From: Neobacillus notoginsengisoli | Lineage (GTDB): Bacteria > Bacillota > Bacilli > Bacillales > Cytobacillaceae | Assembly: GCF_003515685.1 (NCBI RefSeq) | Contig: NZ_QWEG01000007.1 | Span: 62,001 to 126,000 of the forward strand | Reading direction: 5' to 3' | DNA length: 64,000 nucleotides | Part shown: one piece after another, positions 1 to 8,342 of the stretch | How the letters are laid out: each line of letters starts with the position of its first letter | Numbering within the stretch: position 1 is the first letter of the stretch | Notes under the pieces: model-generated | Databases searched by the model: none | Seen by the model: only the letters and a program-made list of their open reading frames with translations | Told to the model about the DNA's origin: nothing | Translations under genes and position numbers: made by a program

Positions 1-756
1 CATTCCGAGGACACCCATCGTTGTTGCGCCGATCATCATTTTACCAAGCGGCTGTGCATAATCCTTCCATAGGACTGCTGAAGTAGGGACTTTTGGGTTT
101 TCAGGCAGGCCATATACCGACGGTTTTTCTGCCAGTACATAAACAGTATGGGTTCCGCCGACACCAGGAGGATTGTAAACCATAGCATTCGGATATCTGT
201 CTTTTATTTCTTGAACACGCTTTTCTGCTTTTTGAATCATTTCTTCCTTGCCGCCAAATTCCATTGCCCCAGTATGGCAAGTCGTTACGCAGGCAGGCTG
301 CATGCCTTCTTCAAGGCGGTCCGTACACATTGTACACTTATGGGCTTTTCTGTATTCCTTGCCGTTTTTGTCTTTATATTCCTTGAGGGAAATGACTTCA
401 AACGGACAGTTTTGCACACAATATCCGCACCCTACACATTTCTCGTGGTCGATGACAACCGATCCGAATTCAGTGTAAGAGATCGCATTCTCAGGACAGA
501 CCTTCTCACACGCCGCATCTTTACAGTGGAAGCATGAGGAGTGGCGGAAAAGATAATCAAGGCCGCCCTTCGAATTTTCATGTTCGATATATTCGAGAAC
601 ATTCCACGTGTCAGCTGTTACTTTTGGATGGGACTGCGCGCTTCCCATGAATTCTGTTTCTTCCGCTGGCAGGTCGTTCCAGTTTTTACAGGCTACCATA
701 CAGGCACGGCAGCCATCACATTTCGTGACGTCTACATATTTTACATATGCCGGCAT
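1..756 (-). CDS. fdnH: Formate dehydrogenase iron-sulfur (beta) subunit, 3' end outside window
   Basis: Electron-transfer subunit of a formate dehydrogenase-N/O type complex; it carries electrons from the catalytic subunit to the membrane subunit. The gene runs off the left edge, leaving 252 codons. Four ferredoxin-type cysteine sets are readable: C13/16/19/23, C75/78/83/87, C107/110/113/117 and C141/144/156/160. From about residue 237 a hydrophobic stretch begins, matching the C-terminal membrane helix of FdnH/FdoH. The ATG shares one base with the TAA of fdnG (TAATG) and has an AGGAGG site 762-770, so the two genes are translationally coupled. A cytochrome b/NrfD-like subunit is expected beyond the edge but is not visible. 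The family call is firm; the -N versus -O subtype is inferred. Confidence 0.93.
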   Translation of the reverse strand, partial: MPAYVKYVDVTKCDGCRACMVACKNWNDLPAEETEFMGSAQSHPKVTADTWNVLEYIEHENSKGGLDYLFRHSSCFHCKDAACEKVCPENAISYTEFGSVVIDHEKCVGCGYCVQNCPFEVISLKEYKDKNGKEYRKAHKCTMCTDRLEEGMQPACVTTCHTGAMEFGGKEEMIQKAEKRVQEIKDRYPNAMVYNPPGVGGTHTVYVLAEKPSVYGLPENPKVPTSAVLWKDYAQPLGKMMIGATTMGVLGM

Positions 757-3740
757 TATGCTTTCCTCCTTATGTCACAAAGGAATGCTTTATATTCAGG
801 GATCGTCGTATTCGCATCCCCGATATGAGGTGTCAGGTGGTTAGCTGAATCACCAGTTGCATATCCTTTGTAACCAAAGTGCCAAGGCATGCCGATCTGG
901 TGGACCTTCTTGCCTTTAATTGTATAAGGCTTGAAGCGTTTCGTAACCATCGCATATGCCTCAATCTCACCCCTGGCAGAGCTGACGATAACTTTTTCTT
1001 TATTCTTGATGCCTTTTTCCTTCGCCAGTTCTTCACTGATTTCAACAAACATATGACCGACAAGCTCCGATAGCCATTGCTGGTTCCGCGTCATGGAACC
1101 GGATTGCCAGTGCTCACTCACGCGGTATGTTGTCGCGACAATCGGGAAATCCTTCTTTTCGCCTTTCAGGTTGAAATCACCTTCGAAAAGCTGGATGGCG
1201 GGATTGATTTCCTGTTTTGAGAACACATTTCCTGCTGGGCTTTCAAAAGGCTCGTAATGCTCAGGGAACGGCCCATCATTCAAGGTTGGCGCGAATATGC
1301 CTGCCACTCCGTCCTTCATCATGATGAACGGATTCTGTCCGCCTGGTTCTGATGGAGAAACAATTGGCTTGAAATCCGGTACGTCATCCCCAACCCACTT
1401 TGCCTGGACGGCATCCCAATGAATAACCGCTTTATTCTCGCTCCACGGTTTACCGCTTGGGTCTGCAGATGCACGGTTATAAAGGATACGGCGGTTTGCA
1501 GGCCATGCAAACGACCAGTTCAGGAAGTTCGGGCCTCCTGTTTTTGCATCACGGTTCTTCGCCCTGTTTTTGCCTTCTTCCGGATAGAATCCGCAGTAGA
1601 TCCAGTTTCCGCTGCATGTAGAACCATCATCAAGCAAGTCGCCAAACGTAGCCATCTGCTTGCCGGTTTTTACATCATATCCGTTCATTTCCTTACAGAC
1701 GAGATCAATGTCCGGATGGTGGCCTTCGCCATAGTTCCAGTACAGAGCATTAATCGTTCTTGCAGCTGGTGTGCTTTCATTTTTATAAAGCGATTTGATT
1801 CGCGTAACAAACTCATGGATCATCTCTAGGTCGGATTTCGCTTCACCCTTGGAATCAATTGCTTTCCAGCGGTACTGCATCCAACGGGAACTGTTTGAGA
1901 CAGACCCTTCTTTTTCAAAAGAAGCGGAGGCAGGCAGAAGGAATACTTCTGTCGCAATTTTATTCGGGTCGGATCCTGCTTCCTTTTTCCAGAATGCGGA
2001 TGTTTCTGTTTCCCAAAGGTCAGCAGCAACTAGCCATTTAAGGTTCGAGAGCGATTCTTTTTCCTTTCCGGCATTCGGGCCTCCAACTACTGGATTGGTT
2101 CCGAATAAGAAAAGGCCATCCAACTCGCCTTTATGCATCGCATGGAACAAGTTGATGTGAGAATAGTTTTTGTTCCCCTTAGGCAGGTTCTGGTACCCAA
2201 ATTCATTGTCCTTTGTCGCATTCGGCCCATACCATGCTTTCAGCAAGCTGACGAGGAATTTAGGCTTATTGCTCCAGTAGCCTGTTTTAGGTGTTTCTTT
2301 TTCATTGTAGCCAGCAAGAGTAGCGTGTTCAGGAACAGTTGCTTTCGGTACTCCAATATAACCTGGCAGATCGCCGTAAAGGAGAGCAAAATCTGTTGAT
2401 CCCTGAACGTTCGATTCACCGCGCATTGCGGCAAGTCCGCTTCCTGGAAGGCCAACATTACCTAAGAGTAACTGCAGCATTGCCATCGCACGTACGTTTT
2501 GTGAACCGACAGTATGCTGGGTGATTCCCATCGCATACATGATGACGCCTGATTTTCCGACTTTCCCAGTTGAACAGAATGCTTCAGCGACTTTCAGGAA
2601 GTCTTCTTTCGGAGTCCCTGTTACTTCCGCCACTGTATCGTAATCATAGCGCGCATAATGTTTTTTCATCATTTGGAAGACAGAACGCGGGTGCTCAAGA
2701 GTCAGGTCTTTGACAGGCTTGCCTTCTTCATCCGTTTCAAACGCCCATAATGTTTTGTCATAGCTTCGTTTTGCTTCATCATATCCAGTAAACAATCCAT
2801 CATTAAAGTCATAGCTATCCTTTAAAATAAAGGAGGCATTTGTATATTTAGCAACATACTCTTTGTGAATATAATCCTTTTCCATTGCGTAATTAATCAT
2901 TCCCGCAAGGAATGCAATATCCGTACCGGAACGAAGTGGCGCATAAACATCAGCCATTGCTGAAGATCTTGTAAAACGCGGATCGACAGAAACGATTTTC
3001 GCTCCCTTTTCCCTGGCTTTTGTCAGCCATCTAAAGGAAATCGGATGGTTCTCGGCAGGATTTGCTCCCATGATTAGTGCACAATCCGTATATTGCAGAT
3101 CATTCCAGTGGTTAGTCATTGCTCCACGACCAAATGTAGGTGCCAGACCGGCAACCGTAGAACTATGTCATATTCGTGCCTGGTGTTCGAGATATACGAC
3201 GCCAAGCCCTCTCATCATTTTTGCGAGCAAATAACACTCTTCATTATCAAGCGCGGCACCGCCCATACTTGCGATACGCTCAGTTTTATTGACAATCATG
3301 CCGTCTTCTTTTTCGATAAAGGACGCATCACGGGTTTCTTTGACGCGTTTTGTAATCGTGTCGTACATCCATTCCCAGTCTTTTTCCTCCCATGTATCAC
3401 TTCCAGGGGCGCGATAAAGAGGTTTTGTCAAACGTTTTTCTGAAGTGTAAAGCTGCCTTAAAGTTGTTCCTTTAGAGCAAAGCTTTCCTTCATTTATCGG
3501 GTTATCTGGATCTCCCTCTGTATAAACAACCGTATTGTCTTTTGTGTGGACAAGAATTCCGCACCCAACACCGCAATAACAACAAATAGTCGGTGTTACT
3601 TTCGCTTTGGCAATTTTTAACTCTTTCGATTTGGCATAAGCTGATTTTTCATCAAAGCCAAGTTCAACGATGGCCAGTGTGGCCGCTGTGGCACCTGACA
3701 GTTTTAAAAACTGCCGGCGATTCAGGTTTATTTCAACCAT
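756..3740 (-). CDS. fdnG: Selenocysteine-containing formate dehydrogenase alpha (catalytic) subunit
   Basis: Molybdenum/tungsten bis-MGD enzyme oxidising formate to CO2. The reading frame is 994 residues with an in-frame UGA at 3168-3170 (residue 191) read as selenocysteine. The context QARI-U-HSSTVAG matches the Sec site of E. coli FdnG (known family), where Sec196 ligates Mo. A SECIS hairpin follows directly. The N-terminus has a twin-arginine signal (NRRQFLK at 7-13), then a 4Fe-4S motif C53-x2-C56-x3-C60-x27-C88, then the molybdopterin oxidoreductase and dinucleotide-binding domains. Length agrees with E. coli FdnG (about 1015). The start ATG at 3740 has GGAAGGAG upstream. It follows fdhD by 91 bp. 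Both halves stay in one frame with no other lesion, so a decayed gene is unlikely. The sel genes are not in this window. Confidence 0.93.
3139..3156 (-). promoter_or_regulatory. Bacterial SECIS element (selenocysteine insertion hairpin)
   Basis: The mRNA reads GGUUGCCGGUCUGGCACC, folding as GGU-(bulged U)-GCC, loop GGUCU, GGC-ACC. It begins 11 nt after the UGA codon. The E. coli fdhF SECIS upper stem-loop has the same bulged U, the same GGUCU loop and the same 11-nt spacing (from memory of that element). This is the SelB-binding part of the signal and explains the in-frame UGA of fdnG. Confidence 0.9.
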
Positions 3741-3831
3741 CTCTCTGTCTCCTTCCCTTAATTAACTAGAGCATCCCTTATTCCCCAATTTAACGAGTCA
3801 TCCGCTTAAGCTGCCTAGATAATTCCCCCTT

Positions 3832-4593
3832 TCAATTTACTTCTGCAGCGGCAGGTTCCCTTAAATCACGGTAGACCCTGCCCTCAGAGGTATAAATGGC
3901 GGCCATCTTCCCCCGTAAATAGCCTACAACCTCAATATTTAAATATTTGGCCAACTGGATTGCTTGCTTCGTTGCAGCTGTCCTTGAGCCGATGACGGCA
4001 AAGCCAAATTTTGCTGCCTTGGATAACATTTCATAGGAGATACGGCCTGTTGTTAAGAGAACCAATTCCTCTGGTTTTAGCCGTTTCCTGATTGCATGCC
4101 CGATGATTTTATCAACTGCATTGTGCCTGCCGATATCTTCCCGAATGGCCATATTGCCTTCTTCATCGATAATGCATGCGCCATGCATGCCTCCGGTTTC
4201 GAGATAAAGTTCTGATGCCTGGGCAAATTCAGCCCGTTTTTTCAACAGGTAACTTAGTGGATACACTTTGCCGGAATGGACCTTTTCAAACTGCTTTACG
4301 TCTGTCATGGAGAAAAATGTGACGCCTCTCCCGCATCCTGCTGTATAGTGTTTTTTCTTGGAGAACATCTTTTCACCATCGAATGATTTGTTCAATGTCA
4401 CTTGCAAAGTCCCGGTTCCTTCCTGAAACTCGACTCTATCTATATCGTCTGCGGTTTCGATCATCCCTTCAGAAAAGAGATAACCGTAAGCCCAGTCTTC
4501 CAAATCGGATTTTGTTAGCTGGAAAACGGCAATTTCATAGCCGTTGACGGACAGATTAATCGGGTACTCGTCGGGACAGCCTTTTCTGTTCAT
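3832..4593 (-). CDS. fdhD: Formate dehydrogenase accessory sulfurtransferase FdhD
   Basis: FdhD moves sulfur from a cysteine desulfurase to the molybdenum cofactor and is needed for formate dehydrogenase activity. The 253-residue product carries the family core: the cysteine loop AGCGRG (C87; only one Cys, where E. coli has CxxC), TGGMHGA near 140, REDIGRHNAVDK near 160-170 and LLTTGRISYEM near 187. The start is set at ATG 4593 because AAGGAGG lies 8 nt upstream; a GTG 24 bases further upstream would place that site inside the gene. It is the first gene of the fdhD-fdnG-fdnH operon and has a predicted FNR-type activator site in its promoter. Confidence 0.93.
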   Translation of the reverse strand: MNRKGCPDEYPINLSVNGYEIAVFQLTKSDLEDWAYGYLFSEGMIETADDIDRVEFQEGTGTLQVTLNKSFDGEKMFSKKKHYTAGCGRGVTFFSMTDVKQFEKVHSGKVYPLSYLLKKRAEFAQASELYLETGGMHGACIIDEEGNMAIREDIGRHNAVDKIIGHAIRKRLKPEELVLLTTGRISYEMLSKAAKFGFAVIGSRTAATKQAIQLAKYLNIEVVGYLRGKMAAIYTSEGRVYRDLREPAAAEVN

Positions 4594-4637
4594 TGCCTTT
4601 CCTCCTTTTCTACTCACTGCTATTTACATCTACTTCC

Positions 4638-4680
4638 ATTGTAGAAATAGCTGTAAGTATGAGCAGTGATATCTGTCACT
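4638..4680 (-). promoter_or_regulatory. Predicted FNR-activated promoter of the fdhD-fdnG-fdnH operon
   Basis: The palindrome AGTGATATCTGTCACT at 4665-4680 has the AGTGA-N6-TCACT layout of CRP/FNR-family sites (consensus TGTGA-N6-TCACA). On the minus strand a -10 box TACAAT lies at 4643-4638, giving a transcription start near 4631. The palindrome centre is then at about -41.5, the class II activator position. No good -35 box is seen, as expected for an activated promoter. The regulator identity (Fnr rather than another family member) is inferred. Confidence 0.6.
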
Positions 4681-5180
4681 CCATCCAAAAAGGGTGGATA
4701 ACAACAAGGAACCCTTGTAAACAAAGGAGATTTCAGTGTCACCTTATAAAATTTATAGGAAAAACCAGGTGAATGGTGGCTTTAATATGGCAGATTGATT
4801 GCAGCTTTGTGTCATTTGTTTGTATAATTTGTGAAACAATCAGTTAATCACAGTGCCCATGATACAAACCTGGTGATATTTCCTTGAGAGCACTTTCGAA
4901 ATTTACCACTCTATTACCCTTACTTTCTATTTAGAGTAAGTTGAACGGAAATATTTTGCAGTAATATTTATCACGGCAAAGACTTATCTCCACAAATCTG
5001 TAACACAATTCCCACCCATTTACGGCTCGCTGGCAAAATGAACGTGGGGCTTCTATCCAATTTCTTTACAAAAAACGGGTATACTAAGTAAAATGAGGGT
5101 TGGGTTAGTTAAACAGCCGGATTTTGGGATGGATCATTGAAAACAATCCGCCATGAATCCCTTCATAAGGAGGCAACAGC
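4681..5180. other. Gene-free stretch between fdhD and pdxK
   Basis: About 500 bp between divergent genes. It should hold the pdxK promoter; TATACT at about 5081-5086 is a possible -10 box but no convincing -35 is in place. A TGTGA and a TCACA near 4840-4862 are separated by 13 bases and do not make a regular FNR site. AAGGAGG precedes the pdxK ATG. No riboswitch fold or small gene was recognised. Confidence 0.5.
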
Positions 5181-5993
5181 ATGTCAGTTAAGAAAGTAAT
5201 GACGATAGCAGGTTCAGATACTAGCGGGGGGGCCGGTATTCAGGCCGACCTGAAAACATTCCAGGAACTCGGAGTTTACGGAATGACAGCATTGACGACA
5301 ATCGTGACAATGAAGCCCGATGGTTGGGGCCACGAAGTTCATCCACTGCCAGTTGATACGCTGAAAAAGCAGCTCGCTACAATTCTTTCAGTGGGCATCG
5401 ATGCAATGAAAACGGGTATGCTCGGCACGGTGGAAATCATTGAACTCGCCGCAAAGGTCATTGATGAAAAGAAAGTTGGCAAAGTGGTCATTGATCCGGT
5501 CATGGTGTGCAAAGGGGAAGACGAAGTCCTTAACCCTGAAACAACCGATGCGATGCGGGAGTTGCTTGTTCCACGGGCGACCGTCATCACACCGAATTTA
5601 TTTGAAGCAGGACAGCTTGCAAAAACAGGCCCGATCCGCAACATGGAACAAATGAAACAGGCCGCGGCTATCATTCACGATAAAGGCGCTAAATTTGTTG
5701 TCATAAAAGGCGGCAGCAAATTCGACTATGAAGGCAAAGCCGTAGATTTGCTGTTCGATGGAAAGGATTATAAATTGTACGAGACGGAAAAGCTCGGCAC
5801 AACTTATACGCACGGGGCTGGCTGCACGTATTCCTCCGCAATCACAGCGGGGCTGGCAAAAGGACAATCGGTCCAGGATGCGATTGATACGGCAAAAGTA
5901 TTCATAACTGAAGCCATCCGCCATGGATTCAAATTAAATGAGTATGTCGGTCCAACTTGGCAGGGTGAATACAGGAAATTGGCAAAAAACTAA
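5181..5993 (+). CDS. pdxK: Pyridoxal/hydroxymethylpyrimidine kinase, PdxK (ThiD family)
   Basis: Ribokinase-fold ATP-dependent kinase of vitamin B6 salvage, phosphorylating pyridoxine, pyridoxal or pyridoxamine. The 270-residue sequence is very close to B. subtilis PdxK, a CC-type pyridoxal kinase. Seen are the N-terminal AGSDTSGGAGIQAD substrate loop (10-23), IDPVMVCKG with Cys110, ITPNLFEA (136-143) and the anion-hole motif THGAGCT with Cys215. The paired cysteines separate this group from strict ThiD. AAGGAGG precedes ATG 5181. It is monocistronic, ending at a strong terminator. Activity on hydroxymethylpyrimidine cannot be excluded. Confidence 0.92.
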   Translation: MSVKKVMTIAGSDTSGGAGIQADLKTFQELGVYGMTALTTIVTMKPDGWGHEVHPLPVDTLKKQLATILSVGIDAMKTGMLGTVEIIELAAKVIDEKKVGKVVIDPVMVCKGEDEVLNPETTDAMRELLVPRATVITPNLFEAGQLAKTGPIRNMEQMKQAAAIIHDKGAKFVVIKGGSKFDYEGKAVDLLFDGKDYKLYETEKLGTTYTHGAGCTYSSAITAGLAKGQSVQDAIDTAKVFITEAIRHGFKLNEYVGPTWQGEYRKLAKN

Positions 5994-6010
5994 AGGAACA
6001 AACACGGAAG

Positions 6011-6036
6011 GCCGGATTTTCTCATCCGGCTTTTTT
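6011..6036 (+). terminator. Rho-independent terminator of pdxK
   Basis: GCCGGAT / ATCCGGC stem with a 6-nt loop followed by TTTTTT, 18 bp after the pdxK stop. Confidence 0.9.
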
Positions 6037-6180
6037 CGATTTAACCAACCTTTTTTGAAAGGGATAGCTGGTTAAATAGTGCTTTGCTTTCGCATTTCAT
6101 TCTCGTTTTTAGTATGATAAAAGAATTAACGACAGTTTAAGAAAAGAAGACTAGGCAACTGCCATTGGGAAGGGGATCGT

Positions 6181-6528
6181 ATGGAACCAGTTATCATTAA
6201 CGCAGTCCAGGCAGCCATTGACAAATTTTGCGGCAAAGAGGTTTATATCCATCTGGAAACAACAAACGGTGCCTATGCAGCCCATCATGACCAATCCTTT
6301 TTTTCATCAGGCGCTCATATCCGCAATGCCAAAGTCCAATATGATTTCGGCAAAATCACCGGGGATGGGCCATACAGAGTGGGCCTGAAAATACCTTTTG
6401 GCTGGGTATATGCAGAGGGTATTACCCATTTCGAGGTGGACGAAAAGGGGCGCTTGCTGATGGCGGGCCATGATTTTAGCGGGAAACTCGCTGTGGCGCT
6501 TCAAATCAGCCCGACGCCGTTTGAATAG
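6181..6528 (+). CDS. yojF: YojF family protein (DUF1806)
   Basis: Small cytoplasmic protein of 115 residues matching the YojF/DUF1806 family, which is found next to bacillithiol deacetylase in Bacillus. No enzymatic motif is visible; known structures are beta-rich and the role is unknown. No signal peptide or membrane segment. AAGGGGAT lies just upstream of the ATG. It precedes bshB2 by 81 bp on the same strand, the same order as B. subtilis yojF-yojG, so a role around bacillithiol metabolism is an inference from context only. Confidence 0.88.
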   Translation: MEPVIINAVQAAIDKFCGKEVYIHLETTNGAYAAHHDQSFFSSGAHIRNAKVQYDFGKITGDGPYRVGLKIPFGWVYAEGITHFEVDEKGRLLMAGHDFSGKLAVALQISPTPFE

Positions 6529-6609
6529 ACTTTTATTTTGCACGAGAATTGTTTTGGGTAAATAAAGCTCAATTTTTTAGCAGCAACCAATCCAAAAGGA
6601 GAGTGGATT

Positions 6610-7275
6610 ATGGAAAAGGAACGCCATGTGCTCGTAATCTTCCCGCATCCAGATGATGAAGCGTTTGGAGTTTCGGGCACAATTGCCATGCATACCAAAA
6701 ATGGGACACCTGTGACATACGCCTGCCTGACACTTGGCGAAATGGGCAGGAATATGGGCAACCCTCCTTTTGCCACACGTGAATCTTTGCCAGGAATTCG
6801 CAAGGAGGAACTGTTGGAAGCGGCAAGAGTTCTTGGCATTGGCGATTTGCGCATGCTCGGCTACCGTGATAAGACAATTGAATTTTTGGATGAAGGAAAG
6901 CTTGCAGCACAAATTACTTCCATTATTCAGGAAGTCAACCCGTCTTTGATCATTACATTCTACCCAGGCTATTCCGTTCATCCCGACCATGAGGCCACCG
7001 CAAGGGCAGTCGTCAGGGCAGTACGTGAAATGGCGCCTGGCAAAAGGCCGAAACTCCATTGCGTCGCTTTTTCCCACAACTGTGAAGAGGAACTAGGCGA
7101 CGCCGATATCGTGTATGACATCACACCCGTTGCTGATATCAAGCTCGACGCTATCCGCGCACACCGCTCCCAAACGCAGCAAATGGTCAAAGATATGGAA
7201 GAAAAACTGAAGAACCAAGACCCGCAAATGATGGTCTGGGTTAACAATGAACGGTTTTGGACGTATAAGTTTTAA
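6610..7275 (+). CDS. bshB2: Bacillithiol biosynthesis deacetylase BshB2
   Basis: Zinc-dependent LmbE/PIG-L family deacetylase that removes acetate from GlcNAc-malate in bacillithiol synthesis. The 221-residue sequence shows the zinc site HPDDE (H13, D16) and HPDHE (H127), plus GEMGRN and the family YRDKTIEFLD segment. Its closest known relative is B. subtilis YojG/BshB2, one of two partly redundant deacetylases; amidase activity on bacillithiol S-conjugates is also described for this group. AAAAGGAG precedes the ATG. It follows yojF and ends at a clear terminator. Confidence 0.93.
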   Translation: MEKERHVLVIFPHPDDEAFGVSGTIAMHTKNGTPVTYACLTLGEMGRNMGNPPFATRESLPGIRKEELLEAARVLGIGDLRMLGYRDKTIEFLDEGKLAAQITSIIQEVNPSLIITFYPGYSVHPDHEATARAVVRAVREMAPGKRPKLHCVAFSHNCEEELGDADIVYDITPVADIKLDAIRAHRSQTQQMVKDMEEKLKNQDPQMMVWVNNERFWTYKF

Positions 7276-7311
7276 CAGATTCCCCGGCAAAATTTTTCTG
7301 ATGGAAACGAG

Positions 7312-7350
7312 ACACCCGGAGCATCCTAGCATGCTGCCGGGTGTTATTTT
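7312..7350 (+). terminator. Terminator of yojF-bshB2
   Basis: Outer stem ACACCCGG / CCGGGTGT (7312-7319 with 7337-7344), inner stem AGCAT / ATGCT, then TTATTTT. Confidence 0.85.
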
Positions 7351-7390
7351 GCCGTTCTCTGCGGTTTTATTAGGAGAAATGTTTCCGGAC

Positions 7391-7611
7391 GGGCACCGTA
7401 GCGATTCTTGATGACTTTTCGAACGGTATTTTTGCCGAAAGGGCACTAAGAGTGCTTTTTGATGACTTATCGAACGGAATTTTTGCTGAAAGGGCACCAA
7501 GAGTGCTTCTTAGTGACTTTTCAAACGAGATTTCTACCGAAAGGGCACCAAGAGAGCTTCTCAGTGACTTTTTAAACGAGATTTTTGCCGAAAGGGCACC
7601 AATACTAAAGG
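7391..7611. repeat. Tandem array T1, 51-bp unit, four copies plus a partial
   Basis: Units start at 7391, 7441, 7492 and 7543 with a partial unit at 7594; the first is 50 bp and the others 51 bp. Each starts GGGCACCAAGAGTGCTTTT, where GCAC/GTGC forms a small hairpin, and ends TTTTTGCCGAAA. Because 51 is a multiple of three, both strands stay open with 17-residue repeats, but no start signal or codon bias supports a protein. The array fills the gap between the bshB2 terminator and the convergent SRPBCC gene. Confidence 0.85.
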
Positions 7612-7662
7612 TTTCAACATCTAATGCCAATTGGCAGATATGGCCCTTCCGTGACTCTTAAT

Positions 7663-8112
7663 TCAGGAAGTTGACTTCCCCTCCAGCATGTCTTTCAAAT
7701 AAACCATCTGATTGCCGTCTTCTCTTTTTAGCATATTGACAAGAAACCTTTTTGTCAGGCCCATAACAAAGCCGCTCGTTTTAATAGCCATTTCAAAGGT
7801 TACCTTCGTAGCGCCTTCAGCTGTCTCTTCAAACAAATACCGATAAACGGACTGAAGCCCGTTCATTTCACTTTTATAAGCAAACAATTTGTTCTCCTCA
7901 AAAGCAGTAATTTCGATTTCTGTTTCAGTTTCCCGGCCGCGGATCATCCGGGTTTCGACAACCTTGTCGCCTGACTTCAGCTTCTCCAGGCCACCTTTAT
8001 CTATCTTAACAACATTCGGCATAATCTCCGGCATATTCTCCATACTCGCCACATACTCAAACACAACCTCAACAGGCTGCTCAATTAAAACACTCGACTG
8101 AAAATCCACCAT
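7663..8112 (-). CDS. SRPBCC (START-like) family protein
   Basis: Small helix-grip protein of the polyketide cyclase/dehydrase type, 149 residues, which typically binds a hydrophobic ligand in a beta-barrel pocket. It opens with the usual 'VDFQSSVLIEQPVEVVFEYV' strand-helix pattern and ends with a long amphipathic helix (FVMGLTKRFLVNMLKRE). The start is set at ATG 8112 because GAGGTGA lies 8 nt upstream; an in-frame GTG at 8124 overlaps that site. No signal peptide. The ligand and role are unknown, and the neighbours give no clue. Confidence 0.8.
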   Translation of the reverse strand: MVDFQSSVLIEQPVEVVFEYVASMENMPEIMPNVVKIDKGGLEKLKSGDKVVETRMIRGRETETEIEITAFEENKLFAYKSEMNGLQSVYRYLFEETAEGATKVTFEMAIKTSGFVMGLTKRFLVNMLKREDGNQMVYLKDMLEGKSTS

Positions 8113-8194
8113 TCTAAAACTCACCTCATAACATCATCTATTACACATTACTTTTATTATAACTTTTTTAATGACTCTTTTCCCAAGTGAGGCA

Positions 8195-8251
8195 AGGGGA
8201 CGGTTCCAGTGCTTCTTTCGACTCCCGAATGAAGCAGTAGAACCGTCCCCT
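8195..8251. repeat. Family C inverted repeat, copy 1 (GGGGACGGTTC)
   Basis: AGGGGACGGTTC (8195-8206) and its exact complement GAACCGTCCCCT (8240-8251) flank an inner GCTTC/GAAGC pair. A run TTCTTTTTT follows on the plus strand. Related sequence occurs at 20442 and 41985. It lies between divergent genes, so it may be a mobile hairpin rather than a gene terminator. Confidence 0.75.
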
Positions 8252-8285
8252 GCTTCTTTTTTCTGCCAATTCAGTATATAATGAG

Positions 8286-8308
8286 TATAATGGTGAGTGA
8301 TTACTCAC
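8286..8308 (+). promoter_or_regulatory. Predicted promoter and TetR-type operator of the ABC exporter operon
   Basis: A -10 box TATAAT (8286-8291) with a weak -35 near CTGCCA is followed at once by the inverted repeat GTGAGT-GATT-ACTCAC (8293-8308). The operator covers the expected transcription start, so binding would block initiation. The TetR gene at the end of the operon (10113-10763) is the natural candidate, giving self-repression; this link is inferred. Confidence 0.55.
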
Positions 8309-8342
8309 TGCAATTCTTGTGAGACTGGAAAGGTGGATGGGG

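Noticed and set aside
756-3740. fdnG read as two separate genes or as a pseudogene broken by a UGA stop
   Set aside because: Both parts are in one frame, the UGA is at the known Sec position, and a SECIS-like hairpin with correct spacing follows. No other lesion is present.
4844-4862. TGTGA and TCACA half sites in the fdhD-pdxK gap as a second FNR box
   Set aside because: The spacer is 13 bases instead of 6.
5090-5180. TPP or other riboswitch upstream of the ThiD-like gene
   Set aside because: No TPP core sequences were found and the enzyme is better assigned as pyridoxal kinase PdxK.
7370-7661. Repeat-containing proteins on either strand of array T1 (86 and 69 residues)
   Set aside because: Open frames follow from a unit length divisible by three; no ribosome site or known domain supports them.
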